Shown in pieces: positions 24,916 through 33,746 of a DNA stretch of 64,000 nucleotides. Source of the DNA: Roseiarcus sp963741845 (GTDB lineage: Bacteria > Pseudomonadota > Alphaproteobacteria > Rhizobiales > Beijerinckiaceae); the NCBI GenBank assembly GCA_963741845.1, contig CAVUJV010000016.1, positions 248,001 through 312,000 on the forward strand, written 5' to 3'. A model generated the notes under the pieces. That model did no database searches and had not been told where the DNA came from. It saw only the letters and a list, made by a program, of their open reading frames with translations. The translations under genes were made by a program, and so were the position numbers. The stretch's first letter is position 1. The number at the start of each line of letters is the position of its first letter.

Positions 24916-24976
24916 GTCTGGCCGGGGCTGCTCCGGCGGATCAGACGCCGGCGCGGGCTCTTATACGCGCCGAGGT

Positions 24977-25288
24977 TCAGCCGGCAAACCCGGCGAGCCG
25001 TCGCCTGAGCCCCATGATCGAGTTTTCGCTCGGCCCCTGCGCCCAATGATTGGCGGCGCGCCAGCCAATTCTCACTCTGGGCTCGACGCCCGGCGCGGTG
25101 CCGGCCTCCACCCGGAGTCCCCGAAGGATCGCCGAGGAGGCGAAGACGCGCGCCTCCTCCTCCGAGGCGTGCGGCGTCAGCAGCCACTCGACCTCGCTTC
25201 CGACCGGTCGCGTCGTCGAAACAAACCATGAGGTCAAGATGGACTCCCCAGCACCACCGTTGCCACAAAGGATGATAACACCATCCAT
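24977..25288 (-). CDS. Hypothetical protein
   Basis: A 103-residue frame beginning MDGVIILCGNGGAGES, with a mixed alpha/beta composition and no recognised motif. It has a family-like look (VFASSAILRGLRVEAG, WRAANHWAQG), and third-position GC is high, which supports coding. No Shine-Dalgarno is visible at the ATG. It lies between iolE and the acyltransferase genes on the same strand. Confidence 0.5.
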   Translation of the reverse strand: MDGVIILCGNGGAGESILTSWFVSTTRPVGSEVEWLLTPHASEEEARVFASSAILRGLRVEAGTAPGVEPRVRIGWRAANHWAQGPSENSIMGLRRRLAGFAG

Positions 25289-25348
25289 TTGTGGTGAGAC
25301 CGTGTCGGGGAGAAGCGTCTCCGGGTTAACCCTATCGGCTTTCGCGGC

Positions 25349-26248
25349 TCACGCCTCGATCTGGTAGCCGGCGTCCGTCAACACCCTGACGAGGGTCTTG
25401 TGGCCAATCTCGGCCATTTTGAGCGGCGGGGCCTTTTTCGGGTCCTGCTCGGCCTCCACCACGAACCAGCCCTGATAGCCGTAATCCGCGAGCTTCTTGA
25501 CGATCCTGCCGAAATCGAGCGAGCCGTCGCCGGGAACGGTGAAGGCGCCGAGCACGACCGCGTCGAGGAAGGACTGCTTCGTCCGGTCGAGCCTGTCGAT
25601 CACCCCCTGCCGCACGTCCTTGGTGTGGACATGGCTGATGCGCTTGTGATGCTTGTCGATCACCCGCATCACGTCGCCGCCGGCGAAGGCCATGTGGCCC
25701 GCGTCGAAAAGAAGCGGCAGACCCTCCCCCGAGTGCTTCATCAGGAGGTCGAGCTCCGGCTCGGTCTCGATCGCGGCCGCCATGTGATGATGGTAGGAGA
25801 TCGGCATGCCCTGATCGGCGCACCATTCGCCGAACGCGGTCATCTTCCGGCCATAGGCCTTGATCTCGTCTTCGCTGAGCTTCGGCTTTGTCGCGAGCGG
25901 CTTCGACCGGTCGCCCTGGATCGAGTGGGCCGTCTCGCCATAGACGATGCAGGGCGCGCCGGCGTCCTTGAAGAACGCCATCTGCTCGGCGATCCGGTCC
26001 TTCTCGCGGGCGATCTCGCCATCGAGCAACTGGCCGGAGAACCAGCCGCCGCAGACCGATATTCCATACTGCTTCAGGATCGGGCCGAGCTCTTTCATGT
26101 TCATCGGGAAGCGGCGGCCGGTCTCCATGCCGGTGAAGCCCGCGACGCTCGCCTGACGAAGGCATTCCTCCAGCGAGACGTCGTCGGAGAGTTCGGCGAG
26201 GTCGTCGTTCCACCACGCGATCGGCGCGATCCCAAGCTTGGCTTTCAT
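25349..26248 (-). CDS. iolE: Myo-inosose-2 dehydratase
   Basis: Dehydrates 2-keto-myo-inositol to 3D-(3,5/4)-trihydroxycyclohexane-1,2-dione, the second step of inositol catabolism. The 299-residue protein is a xylose isomerase-like TIM barrel beginning KLGIAPIAWWNDD. Metal ligands are likely Glu in GMETGRR, HHH in ISYHHHMAAAIE, Asp/His in LFDAGHMAFAGGD, HVHTKD, and the C-terminal FVVEAEQDP. It is 39 bp downstream of iolD, and the two catalyse consecutive steps. iolB, iolC, iolG and iolA are not in this window. Confidence 0.93.
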   Translation of the reverse strand: MKAKLGIAPIAWWNDDLAELSDDVSLEECLRQASVAGFTGMETGRRFPMNMKELGPILKQYGISVCGGWFSGQLLDGEIAREKDRIAEQMAFFKDAGAPCIVYGETAHSIQGDRSKPLATKPKLSEDEIKAYGRKMTAFGEWCADQGMPISYHHHMAAAIETEPELDLLMKHSGEGLPLLFDAGHMAFAGGDVMRVIDKHHKRISHVHTKDVRQGVIDRLDRTKQSFLDAVVLGAFTVPGDGSLDFGRIVKKLADYGYQGWFVVEAEQDPKKAPPLKMAEIGHKTLVRVLTDAGYQIEA

Positions 26249-26287
26249 TCTGATTCCCTTGATTGATCCTCTATGAGCGCTCGGCGC

Positions 26288-28129
26288 TCAGACGCCGACG
26301 CGCTGCTTCTCGCGGCCTTCCCCCTGCTCGCGCGCGGCTTCCCGCACGGCTTCGCGGGGGCTGACCTGCGGCACGCCGACGTCCCACCAGGCGTCGCCGG
26401 GCGTCCAGGTGAAGGCGTCGGAGACGATGGTGATCACGGTCGTCCGGTCGGTGGTCTTCGCCCAGTCCATCGCCGCGCCAAGTTCGGCAAGGCTCTCGAC
26501 ATGACGCGTGAGCGCGCCCATCGATTCGGCGTGCCTGGCGAAGTCGACCGCGAACGGCTCCTTCACCCGGCAGTCCCTGATGAGATTGTTGAAGCCGGGC
26601 GTGCCCTTGGCGTTCTGGAGGCGGTTGATGACCGCGTAGCCGCCATTGTCGCAGACGATCAGGATCATCTTGTGCCCGGTGAGCACGGACGAATAGATGT
26701 CCGAATTCATCATGAGATAGGTGCCGTCGCCCACCATCACGATCGGCGTCCGGGTCGGATCGGCCATCGCCGCGCCCCACCCTGCCGAGATCTCGTAGCC
26801 CATGCAGGAGAAGCCGAACTCGCAGTCGAATGTGTTCGGCGACTTCACGCGCCAGTTCTTGACGACCTCGCCGGGCAGGCCGCCGGCCGCCGCGATCAGA
26901 AGATCGCGCTCGCCCGCCTTTGAATGGACCACGCCAACGACCTGCGCGTAGGTCGGGATCGGGCTGTTGGTCGGGCGCTGGTAATCGTCGAGCGCCGCGT
27001 TCCATTTCGCGAATTCTTCGAGGCCATGCTTCATCCAGGCGGGGTCGGCCTTCCAGCCCCTTGTCGCCGCGTCAAGCTCGGTCAGCGTCTCAAACGCGTC
27101 GCCGACGAGCGCGAGCGCGCGGTGCTTCACCGCGTCGAAACGCGCCGCGTTGATGGAGACGAATTTCGCATCGGGCGAGAAGCAGGTCCACGAGCCGGTC
27201 GTGAAGTCCTGAAGCCGCGTGCCGATCGCGATGACGACGTCGGCTTCGGACGCAAGCGCATTGGCCGAAGTCGAGCCGAGGATGCCGATCGGCCCGATAT
27301 GAGCCGGATGATCGTGCACGAGCGCGCCCTTGCCGGCGACCGTTTCCGTCACCGGAATGCCGCGACTGGCGGCGAAGGCGCCGAGCGCCTCTTCCGCGCC
27401 CGAATAGCGCACGCCTCCGCCCGAGATGATGAGCGGCCGCTTGGCGCCCTTGATGAGCTTCACCGCCTCCGCGAGCTGGTCGCGGTCCGGCCGGGGCCGC
27501 GGGATCCTGTGCACCGTCGGCTCGAAGAACGCAGCCGGATAGTCCCACGCGATCTCCTGAACGTCCTGCGGAAGCGCGATGAAGGCGGGGCCGCAGTCGG
27601 CCGGATCGAGCAGAACGGCCGCCGCCTGGGGCAGCGAGGAGATGATCTGTTCGGGGTGGACGATCCGGTCCCAGTAGCGCGTGAGAGCCTTGAAGGCGTC
27701 GTTCACGGTGACCGTGGGGTCCCCGAAATGCTCGACCTGCTGCAGCACCGGGTCCGGCCTCCGATTCATGAAGGTGTCGCCGGAGAGGAGCAGGATCGGA
27801 AGGCGGTTGGCGTGCGCAACGCCCGCCGCGGTCGTCATGTTGAGCGCGCCCGGACCGATGGAGCTTGTCGCGACCATGATCTGGCGGCGCTTTTTGGCCT
27901 TGGCGAAGCCGAGCGCGGCCAGCGCCATCGACTGCTCGTTCTGCCCGCGCCAGGTGGGCAGCGTGTCCTTTACGTCTTCGAGCGCTTCGGAAAGACAGGT
28001 CACGTTGCCGTGGCCGAAGATCGCGAACACGCCCGGAAAGAGCGGAACCTTCTCGCCATCGACCACGGTGAACTGGTTGCAGAGCCAGCGCACAAGCGCC
28101 TGCGCCATCGTAAGCCGAACCGTCGTCAT
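26288..28129 (-). CDS. iolD: 3D-(3,5/4)-trihydroxycyclohexane-1,2-dione acylhydrolase
   Basis: Opens the ring of the IolE product to 5-deoxy-glucuronate. The 613-residue protein is a thiamine diphosphate enzyme of the acetohydroxyacid synthase fold. It has an N-terminal PYR domain with the conserved Glu of QNEQSM nearby, a central domain with SGGGVRYSGA, and a PP domain with VGDGTYLMMNSDIYSS then CDNGGYAVIN (the GDG...N motif). The ATG at 28129 follows GGGAGGAG; the longer upstream frame has no such site. The promoter region shared with the divergent aldehyde dehydrogenase holds an IolR-like motif. Confidence 0.94.
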   Translation of the reverse strand: MTTVRLTMAQALVRWLCNQFTVVDGEKVPLFPGVFAIFGHGNVTCLSEALEDVKDTLPTWRGQNEQSMALAALGFAKAKKRRQIMVATSSIGPGALNMTTAAGVAHANRLPILLLSGDTFMNRRPDPVLQQVEHFGDPTVTVNDAFKALTRYWDRIVHPEQIISSLPQAAAVLLDPADCGPAFIALPQDVQEIAWDYPAAFFEPTVHRIPRPRPDRDQLAEAVKLIKGAKRPLIISGGGVRYSGAEEALGAFAASRGIPVTETVAGKGALVHDHPAHIGPIGILGSTSANALASEADVVIAIGTRLQDFTTGSWTCFSPDAKFVSINAARFDAVKHRALALVGDAFETLTELDAATRGWKADPAWMKHGLEEFAKWNAALDDYQRPTNSPIPTYAQVVGVVHSKAGERDLLIAAAGGLPGEVVKNWRVKSPNTFDCEFGFSCMGYEISAGWGAAMADPTRTPIVMVGDGTYLMMNSDIYSSVLTGHKMILIVCDNGGYAVINRLQNAKGTPGFNNLIRDCRVKEPFAVDFARHAESMGALTRHVESLAELGAAMDWAKTTDRTTVITIVSDAFTWTPGDAWWDVGVPQVSPREAVREAAREQGEGREKQRVGV

Positions 28130-28252
28130 GCCCTTGGTCTCCTCCCGAAAGGATATGTCTACGCTTCCTCTCGCCCGGACAGCAAAGTCCGGTGTGCCGC
28201 CGTTTTCGTCGTGCAACGGGATGTAACAAACATTCCACACGCAATCAATAAC

Positions 28253-28266
28253 GGAATAAACGTTCT
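28253..28266. promoter_or_regulatory. IolR-like operator half-palindrome
   Basis: GGAA-TAAACG-TTCT. The IolR site described in Sinorhizobium is GGAA-N6-TTCC, so seven of eight defined bases match with exact spacing. It sits midway between iolD (start 28129) and the divergent aldehyde dehydrogenase (start 28357). Confidence 0.4.
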
Positions 28267-28356
28267 AATATACAGCGCGCCCGGAGCAGTTGCGTCCGCA
28301 CGTCAAAAGCGTTCAAAGGTTCGCGACAGGCCTCCGGCCCTATCGGAACATTCCCC

Positions 28357-29800
28357 ATGACCCGGACAATCGAACATACCGACCTCTATATCGATGGCCG
28401 CTGGCGCGCCCGCCGCTTCCGGCGAACGATTCGATGTCGTCAACCCGACCGACGAATCCATCATCGCCTCCGTCGCCTCCGGAACCGTCGAGGACGCGAA
28501 GGCCGCGGTGGACGCGGCGGACGCCGCTTTCAGGCTCTGGTCGCGCAAGAGCCCGCGCGAGCGCGGAGAGGTGTTGCGCAAAGCCTTCGAGCTTATGATG
28601 AAGAAGCGCGACGAGCTGGCGCGGCTCATTACGCTGGAGAACGGCAAGGCGCTCGGCGATTCCATCGGCGAGGTCACCTATTCGGCGGAATTCTTCCGCT
28701 GGTTCTCAGAAGAGGCCGTGCGGGCGGAAGGCCACCTCGGCCGGGCGCCGGCCTCCGGGGCGCGCATCCTCGTGCATCAGAAACCGGCGGGCGTCGCGGT
28801 GCTGGTGACGCCGTGGAACTTTCCCGCCGCCATGGGCACGCGCAAGATCGCGCCCGCGCTCGCAGCCGGCTGCGCGGTCATCATCAAGCCGGCGGCGGAG
28901 ACGCCGCTCACCATGCTGGCGCTCATGCCGATCCTCGAGGAAGCGGGCGTGCCTCCGGGCGTCGTCAATGTGCTGCCGACAAAGAGCCCCGGCCCCGTGG
29001 TCGATGCGATGATGCACGATCCGCGCGTGCGGGTGATCTCGTTCACCGGCTCGACCGAAGTCGGACGCAAGCTCCTGCGGCAAGCCGCCGATCAGGTGCT
29101 GAAGCCCGCGATGGAGCTCGGCGGCAACGCGCCCCTCATCGTCTTCGACGACGCCGATCTCGACGCGGCGGTCGAAGGCGCGATGCTCGCCAAGATGCGC
29201 AATATCGGGGAGGCCTGCACGGCGGCCAACCGCTTCTACGTGCACGAGAAGGTCGCGGAAGATTTTACGCAGCGCTTCACGAAGCGCATGGCCGCGCTCA
29301 AGATGGGCGACGGACTCGAACCGGGAATCGACATCGGGCCGCTCGTGAACATGGCGACGCGGGAGAAGGTCGCGAGCCTCGTGGCCGACGCGGTGGCGCG
29401 CGGCGCGGAAGTGCGGCTGGGAGGAACGATTCCGAACGGCAGAGGCTACTTCTATCCGCCGACCGTGCTCTTCCGGGTGCCGGCGGACGCCGAATGCGTG
29501 AAGGACGAAATCTTCGGCCCGGTCGCGGCGATCCAGACCTTTACGGGCGAGGACGAAGTCGTCACGCGCGCCAACGACACGGAATATGGCCTCGTCGCCT
29601 ATGTCTTCACGGGCGATCTCAAGCGCGGCCTGCGGGTGAGCGAACAACTCGACTTCGGCATGGTCGGCCTCAATCGCGGGCTCGTCTCCGATCCGGCTGC
29701 GCCCTTCGGCGGCATGAAGCAGTCCGGCCTCGGCCGCGAAGGCGGCGCCGAGGGCATGCTCGAATTCATGGAGACGCAATACATCGCGACGAACTGGTGA
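28357..29800 (+). CDS. NAD(P)-dependent aldehyde dehydrogenase (succinate-semialdehyde type), frameshifted near its start
   Basis: A 480-residue aldehyde dehydrogenase if repaired. The true N-terminus MTRTIEHTDLYIDGRW begins at 28357, in a different frame from the rest. The frame breaks at CCC 28409-28411; removing one C gives RWRAAASGERFDVVNP. If the break is real, translation might start at ATG 28394 (468 residues), but that ATG has no ribosome-binding site and loses a conserved strand. Active-site features are TPWNFPAAMGTRKIAPAL, Glu in MELGGNAPLIV, and the nucleophile Cys in IGEACTAANRF. Substrate is probably succinate semialdehyde or a related aldehyde. It is divergent from iolDE. Confidence 0.88.
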
Positions 29801-29867
29801 GCCCACGTCTGGACGCGGAAGGCTCGGCAGGACAGGCTCACGGCGGGGAGAGGCTGGAGTCTTCCGC

Positions 29868-31358
29868 ATGACCCTGTCCCGCTTCGCCTGCTCGCCCGTC
29901 TCGACGGCAAGGCCCGCGCGGCCCGGCTGCCTTTGCTGCAGCCCCGCCTTCGCCCGGGTGAATGCGCTGGTCGAGCGAAGGTTCGTCCGGCGCGGGCCTC
30001 TCGCCGGACCCGCCGCATCCTCCAGGCGAAAAACTCCCGCGGCAGCGGGAGGTCTCGCGGCGGCTTCGGCGTCCGTTGCGCCGGGCGCGGCGCCGGGGAA
30101 GCCGATCGCCTTCACGAACGTGCGGGTCTTCGACGGCAAGTCGGATGCGCTTCGGGACGGTCTCACGGTCATCGTCGAGGGCGACGCGATCAGGGCGGTC
30201 GAGGACAAGGGCAACCCGCCCGGCGCCGACATGGAGGTGATCGACGGCGGGGGGCGTACGCTCACGCCCGGCCTCATCGACGCCCACTGGCACGCGATGA
30301 TGGCGGCCATGCCGCTCCAGCAATTGCTGACGGCGGACATCGGCTACATCAACATTGTCGCCGCCGACCAGGCGGAGAAGACGCTGATGCGCGGCTTCAC
30401 GACCGTGCGCGACATGGCGGGTCCGGCCTTCGGCCTCAAGCGCGCGATCGATTCGGGGCTGATCGCGGGCCCGCGCATCTGGCCGTCGGGGGCGATGATC
30501 TCGCAGACGGGCGGCCATGGCGATTTCCGCCTGCCCTACGAGGTTCCCGCGCCCTTCGACGCGCCTCTGAGTCATGGGGAGACGCTTGGCGGCGGCATGA
30601 TCGCCGACGGCGTTCCGCAGGTGCTCAAGCGCGTGCGCGAGCAGCTGATGCTCGGCGCAAGCCAGGTGAAGCTCGCCGCGGGCGGCGGCGTCTCGTCCAA
30701 TTACGATCCGCTCGACGTCTCGCAATTCACAGAGGACGAATTCCGGGCGGCGGTCGAGGCGGCGGAGAACTGGGGCACTTACGTGACCGTGCACGCCTAT
30801 ACGCCGCGCGCCATTCAGACGGCGATCCGCGCAGGCGTGCGCTGCATCGAGCACGGCCAACTGATGGACGAGGAGACCGCGAAGATCATCGCCGACAAGG
30901 GCGTCTGGCTCAGCGCGCAGCCCTTCCTCAATGACGAGGACGCGACGCCCTTTCCGCCCGACTCGCCCAGCTTCAGCAAGCAGCTCGACATGACCGCCGG
31001 GACCGACAGGGCCTATGGATTCGCGAAGGCGTACAAAATCAAGACCGCCTGGGGAACGGACACGCTGTTCGACGCGAAGCTCGCCATGCGTCAGGGCGCG
31101 CAACTCGCCAAGATGAAGCGCTGGTATTCGCCGGTCGAGATCCTGAAGATGGCGACGGGGACGAATGGCGAGCTCGTGGCGATGGCCGGCCCGCGCAATC
31201 CCTATCCAAGGAAGATCGGGGTCATCGAGCCGGGCGCCTATGCGGACCTGCTGCTGATCGACGGCGATCCGACGACCGACATCGACCTTGTGGCGAATCC
31301 CGCCAACCTCATCGTCATCATGAAAGACGGCCGCTTGTTCAGGAACGCGCTGGCGTAG
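29868..31358 (+). CDS. Metal-dependent amidohydrolase, probably exported
   Basis: A 496-residue amidohydrolase of the imidazolonepropionase/prolidase-like subtype. After ~75 residues of variable leader the domain starts PIAFTNVRVFDGKSDALRDG. Metal-binding residues are in GLIDAHWHAMM, the lysine region QVKLAAGGGVSS, VTVHAYTPRAI, CIEHGQLMD and AWGTDTLFD; the C-terminus ends in an ADLLLIDGDP beta-sandwich. The leader holds CLCCSP and an RR pair before an alanine-rich stretch, suggesting a twin-arginine signal, but it is not canonical and the start is uncertain. It begins 67 bp after the aldehyde dehydrogenase and may share its transcript. Confidence 0.82.
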   Translation: MTLSRFACSPVSTARPARPGCLCCSPAFARVNALVERRFVRRGPLAGPAASSRRKTPAAAGGLAAASASVAPGAAPGKPIAFTNVRVFDGKSDALRDGLTVIVEGDAIRAVEDKGNPPGADMEVIDGGGRTLTPGLIDAHWHAMMAAMPLQQLLTADIGYINIVAADQAEKTLMRGFTTVRDMAGPAFGLKRAIDSGLIAGPRIWPSGAMISQTGGHGDFRLPYEVPAPFDAPLSHGETLGGGMIADGVPQVLKRVREQLMLGASQVKLAAGGGVSSNYDPLDVSQFTEDEFRAAVEAAENWGTYVTVHAYTPRAIQTAIRAGVRCIEHGQLMDEETAKIIADKGVWLSAQPFLNDEDATPFPPDSPSFSKQLDMTAGTDRAYGFAKAYKIKTAWGTDTLFDAKLAMRQGAQLAKMKRWYSPVEILKMATGTNGELVAMAGPRNPYPRKIGVIEPGAYADLLLIDGDPTTDIDLVANPANLIVIMKDGRLFRNALA

Positions 31359-31420
31359 CCGAGCAGCCGGCCCCCATCCGCGCCCCGCAAGTGAGCGAAT
31401 CGTTTCCCGCGCCGCAGGCC

Positions 31421-31510
31421 CTATTCCTTCCGGCCCTTGGCCCGCGAGATTGCATAGACGATGACAACCAGCACCAGACCCAGCACAATCAATTGGATAG
31501 CGCGATCCAC
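31421..31510 (-). CDS. Possible 29-residue single-pass membrane peptide
   Basis: GTG start, preceded by GAGGG at short spacing. It encodes DRAIQLIVLGLVLVVIVYAI followed by SRAKGRKE and TAG. One helix with a positively charged C-terminal tail is typical of bacterial micro-membrane proteins. It lies 72 bp downstream of the CitE-like gene on the same strand. Evidence is composition and ribosome-binding site only. Confidence 0.4.
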   Translation of the reverse strand: MDRAIQLIVLGLVLVVIVYAISRAKGRKE

Positions 31511-31582
31511 TGAGCCCTCGTCTCGTCGATGATGGCCATACTATAGGGTAAGCGACGACACACAGCGACTCGCTTCCTCCGT

Positions 31583-32446
31583 TCAGATCGAGGCCAGCGT
31601 CTTCTGCGCGGCTTTGAGGTGCGGGATGTCCACCATCTTGCCTTCGATCCCCAGCGTTCCGGCGCCGGGATTGGCCGCGAAGGCCTCGACGATGCGGCGG
31701 GCGTGGGCGATTTCGGCTTCGGAAGGCGCATAGCAGCGGTTGATCGTCTCCACCTGATCGGGGTGGATCGCCATGCGGCCGAGGAACCCATCGCGGCGCG
31801 AGCGGCGGCAATCGCGCTCAAGGCCCTCGAGATCCCGAAAATCGGCGTGGATCGTATCGATCGGAGCAACCTCCGCCGCCGAAGCCGCGAACAGGCATTG
31901 CGCGCGGACGACCTGATAGGGAAAGGTCCAGCCTCCGTCGCTTTCGCGGTTCTCGGTCGCGCCAAGCGCCGCCGCGAGGTCCTCGGCGCCCCAGGTCAGG
32001 GCGGCGAGCCGCGGATGGGCGGGCGCATAGGAGCCGAGCGCGAACATGGATTTCGCCGTTTCGGTGGCGACAACCGCCATCTTCACCGTGCCGACCGCGA
32101 TGCCGGCTTTCGTCTCGAACGCGTCGAGGTAGTGGCCGAAGCGGGCGATGTCCTCGGCGCCGTTCGCTTTCGGGATCAGAATCGCGTCGAGACCCGGCCT
32201 CACGACCGCCGCGAGATCGTCGAGCGCCAGACCCGAATCGAGCGCGTTGATCCGAACGAAGAAAGACCAGGCGCGCGGCGAAGCGTCGTCGAGCAGATGC
32301 GCGACCCGGGCGCGCGCCTCCGCTTTTTGTCCGGGCGCGACCGAATCTTCGAGATCGAGAATCAGCGCGTCGGCGCCCGACTGCCGGCCTCTCGCAAATT
32401 TGCGCTCGGAATCGCCGGGCACGAACAGAAGCGATCGAAGTTTCAT
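31583..32446 (-). CDS. CitE-like CoA ester lyase (HpcH/HpaI family)
   Basis: A 287-residue TIM-barrel lyase of the citrate lyase beta/malyl-CoA lyase family. It begins KLRSLLFVPGDSERKFARG and has the Mg-binding acidic residues in ILDLEDSVAPGQK and AALTWGAEDLAAALG, with RINALDSGLALDDL. Stand-alone CitE-like proteins cleave (S)-malyl-CoA, citramalyl-CoA or similar; this one is not close enough to any for assignment. The ATG at 32446 follows GAGGAAG, which excludes the 46-residue upstream extension. Confidence 0.85.
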   Translation of the reverse strand: MKLRSLLFVPGDSERKFARGRQSGADALILDLEDSVAPGQKAEARARVAHLLDDASPRAWSFFVRINALDSGLALDDLAAVVRPGLDAILIPKANGAEDIARFGHYLDAFETKAGIAVGTVKMAVVATETAKSMFALGSYAPAHPRLAALTWGAEDLAAALGATENRESDGGWTFPYQVVRAQCLFAASAAEVAPIDTIHADFRDLEGLERDCRRSRRDGFLGRMAIHPDQVETINRCYAPSEAEIAHARRIVEAFAANPGAGTLGIEGKMVDIPHLKAAQKTLASI

Positions 32447-32628
32447 GCCGGCTTCCTCAGCATGAGCGCTGCGCCGCGGCAAGAGCGGACGATATTGTCG
32501 CGCCGATTTAAGCCCTTGTCGGCGAGGGTCACGGCGCCATGCGAGGGCTTTGATTTCGCGGATCGCGGCGAGCGCCTGATCCATAGGCGCAAAGAGGAAG
32601 GACGGAACGCCCGCCTGTTTGTTCGCAG

Positions 32629-32644
32629 TGTGATCCCGATCACA
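32629..32644. promoter_or_regulatory. Perfect CRP-type palindrome
   Basis: TGTGA-TCCCGA-TCACA matches the CRP consensus TGTGA-N6-TCACA at all ten defined positions. It lies 183 bp upstream of the CitE-like gene (minus strand). About 90 bp to its right is a GGGC-GTTC-GCCC stem followed by TTTT (32735-32750), so a short plus-strand transcript is also possible. Regulation is inferred. Confidence 0.5.
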
Positions 32645-32784
32645 GAAGAGTTGCGAGGCTTGTGGTTTCTTTCGGCCTCGGGGAATTGGGGAATTTTTTA
32701 GTAATTTCGGGAAGGCTACAGGGCGGGCGCTTTCGGGCGTTCGCCCTTTTCCTTATGCGCAGCGCGGATTCCTGAAGATCAAGC

Positions 32785-32816
32785 GCCCTGCGCCGGAGGG
32801 GAAACCGGCGCAGGGC
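32785..32816. terminator. Strong inverted repeat, possible terminator
   Basis: GCCCTGCGCCGG (32785-32796) and CCGGCGCAGGGC (32805-32816) are perfect complements with an 8-base loop. The plus-strand tail TATTGTTG is only partly T-rich. It lies in the 591-bp gap between the CitE-like gene and tRNA-Arg, which otherwise holds the CRP-type site and a second small stem at 32735-32750 but no recognisable gene. Confidence 0.5.
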
Positions 32817-33037
32817 TATTGTTGCCGCCCTGAACTTAATGAGCCGGGCGGCCTAAAGCCGCGCTGGTCGGGGAGATCCAGATCGGCTTGACTGCGAACA
32901 TGCCCGTCCAGACGCAGTGAACGCTATTCACATATGTGTGGAGGCGGGGGTACGCCGCGACGCCAGCCTTCGACCTTCAGCTCAAATCGCGCGCTTATGC
33001 GCAGGTGTGCAGGGCTCGACCGGCTGCTGAATTTTTC

Positions 33038-33115
33038 TGGCGACTCCGGAAGGGCTCGAACCTTCGACCTGCCGCTTAGAAGGCGGCTGCTCTAATCCAG
33101 CTGAGCTACGGAGCC
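33038..33115 (-). tRNA. tRNA-Arg (anticodon TCT)
   Basis: The minus strand folds as a full cloverleaf: acceptor GGCTCCG with CGGAGTC (one G-U pair), D-arm GCTC...GAGC, anticodon stem GCCGC/GCGGC with loop CTTCTAA (anticodon TCT), T-arm GAAGG-TTCGAGC-CCTTC, discriminator G and encoded CCA. Length is 78 nt. It reads AGA codons, rare in this GC-rich genome. Confidence 0.97.
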
Positions 33116-33129
33116 GTCGCGCCTCGTCG

Positions 33130-33432
33130 TCAGTGCGACCAGGGAACGATCCTGTTCGGCGCGAAATTGTCGGAATAGGAGATGACCTTGCGGGTCACGG
33201 GCTTGGGCTCCTCGACGCGGTAGGCGATGCCGTTGCGGGTCGCATAGGCGACCGCCTCCTCCCTGGAGTCGAACTTCAGTCTCACCTGCGATTTCATGTC
33301 GGTCGAGCTTGTCCAGCCCATCAAAGGCTCGATGGAGCGCGGGACCTCCGGCTCATATTCCAGCACCCATTTGTCCTTGCCCTGTCCGGACTGAGTGGCG
33401 CTGCGGGCGGGAAAGTAGATACGGGCGGTCAT
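33130..33432 (-). CDS. Complex I NDUFS4-like subunit (ETC complex I 18-kDa family)
   Basis: A 100-residue homologue of the mitochondrial NDUFS4 (AQDQ) accessory subunit, found in alphaproteobacterial respiratory complex I. It begins ARIYFPARSATQSGQGK and shows WVLEYEPEVPRSIEPLMGWT, then FDSREEAVAYATRNGIAY and the C-terminal SYSDNFAPNRIVPWSH, which is highly conserved. It lies near the NADH-oxidising arm in known structures. It stands alone between tRNA-Arg and the tRNA-Pro-flanked segment. Confidence 0.93.
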   Translation of the reverse strand: MTARIYFPARSATQSGQGKDKWVLEYEPEVPRSIEPLMGWTSSTDMKSQVRLKFDSREEAVAYATRNGIAYRVEEPKPVTRKVISYSDNFAPNRIVPWSH

Positions 33433-33460
33433 GTCCAGTTTCCAACAGCCGTTTCAAAAC

Positions 33461-33478
33461 CTGGTCGGGGCAGCAGGA
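33461..33478. repeat. Displaced copy of the tRNA-Pro 3' end (att-like direct repeat, left)
   Basis: CTGGTCGGGGCAGCAGGA is identical to 34894-34911, which is the 3' end of tRNA-Pro (CCA, acceptor strand and part of the T-arm) plus one flanking base. Direct repeats of a tRNA 3' end are the usual footprint of site-specific integration. The segment between the copies is about 1.4 kb and carries no integrase. Confidence 0.7.
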
Positions 33479-33550
33479 GACGAAGGAAACCCGGCCCCTA
33501 ACCCAAGGAAGTCATTGAAGTTGCGGCCAGTTCACCGCTTGCTTGGCTTA

Positions 33551-33583
33551 GCGCGGCGCCTGGGCGCTGGCCTGGCGCCGCGC
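33551..33583. other. GC-rich inverted repeat
   Basis: GCGCGGCGCC (33551-33560) and GGCGCCGCGC (33574-33583) form a perfect 10-bp stem with a 13-base loop and no T-run. It lies just inside the tRNA-Pro-flanked segment, in the gap 33433-34229. Besides this stem and repeat copy 2, I see nothing in that gap that looks like a gene. Confidence 0.5.
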
Positions 33584-33746
33584 CTTCAACGGCTCTGGAC
33601 TATCTCATGTCGGCCCCATCGAACAAGCCCCCGCTTCCGTGCTGCTTATCGGGGCCGAGACGTGACCCTCCCGTCCGCCTTCAGAGGCCAGCCAAAGCGC
33701 CCATTGGCCGCCCTCTGCCGGAAAAGTGGCCGACGTTTTCGTGCAT

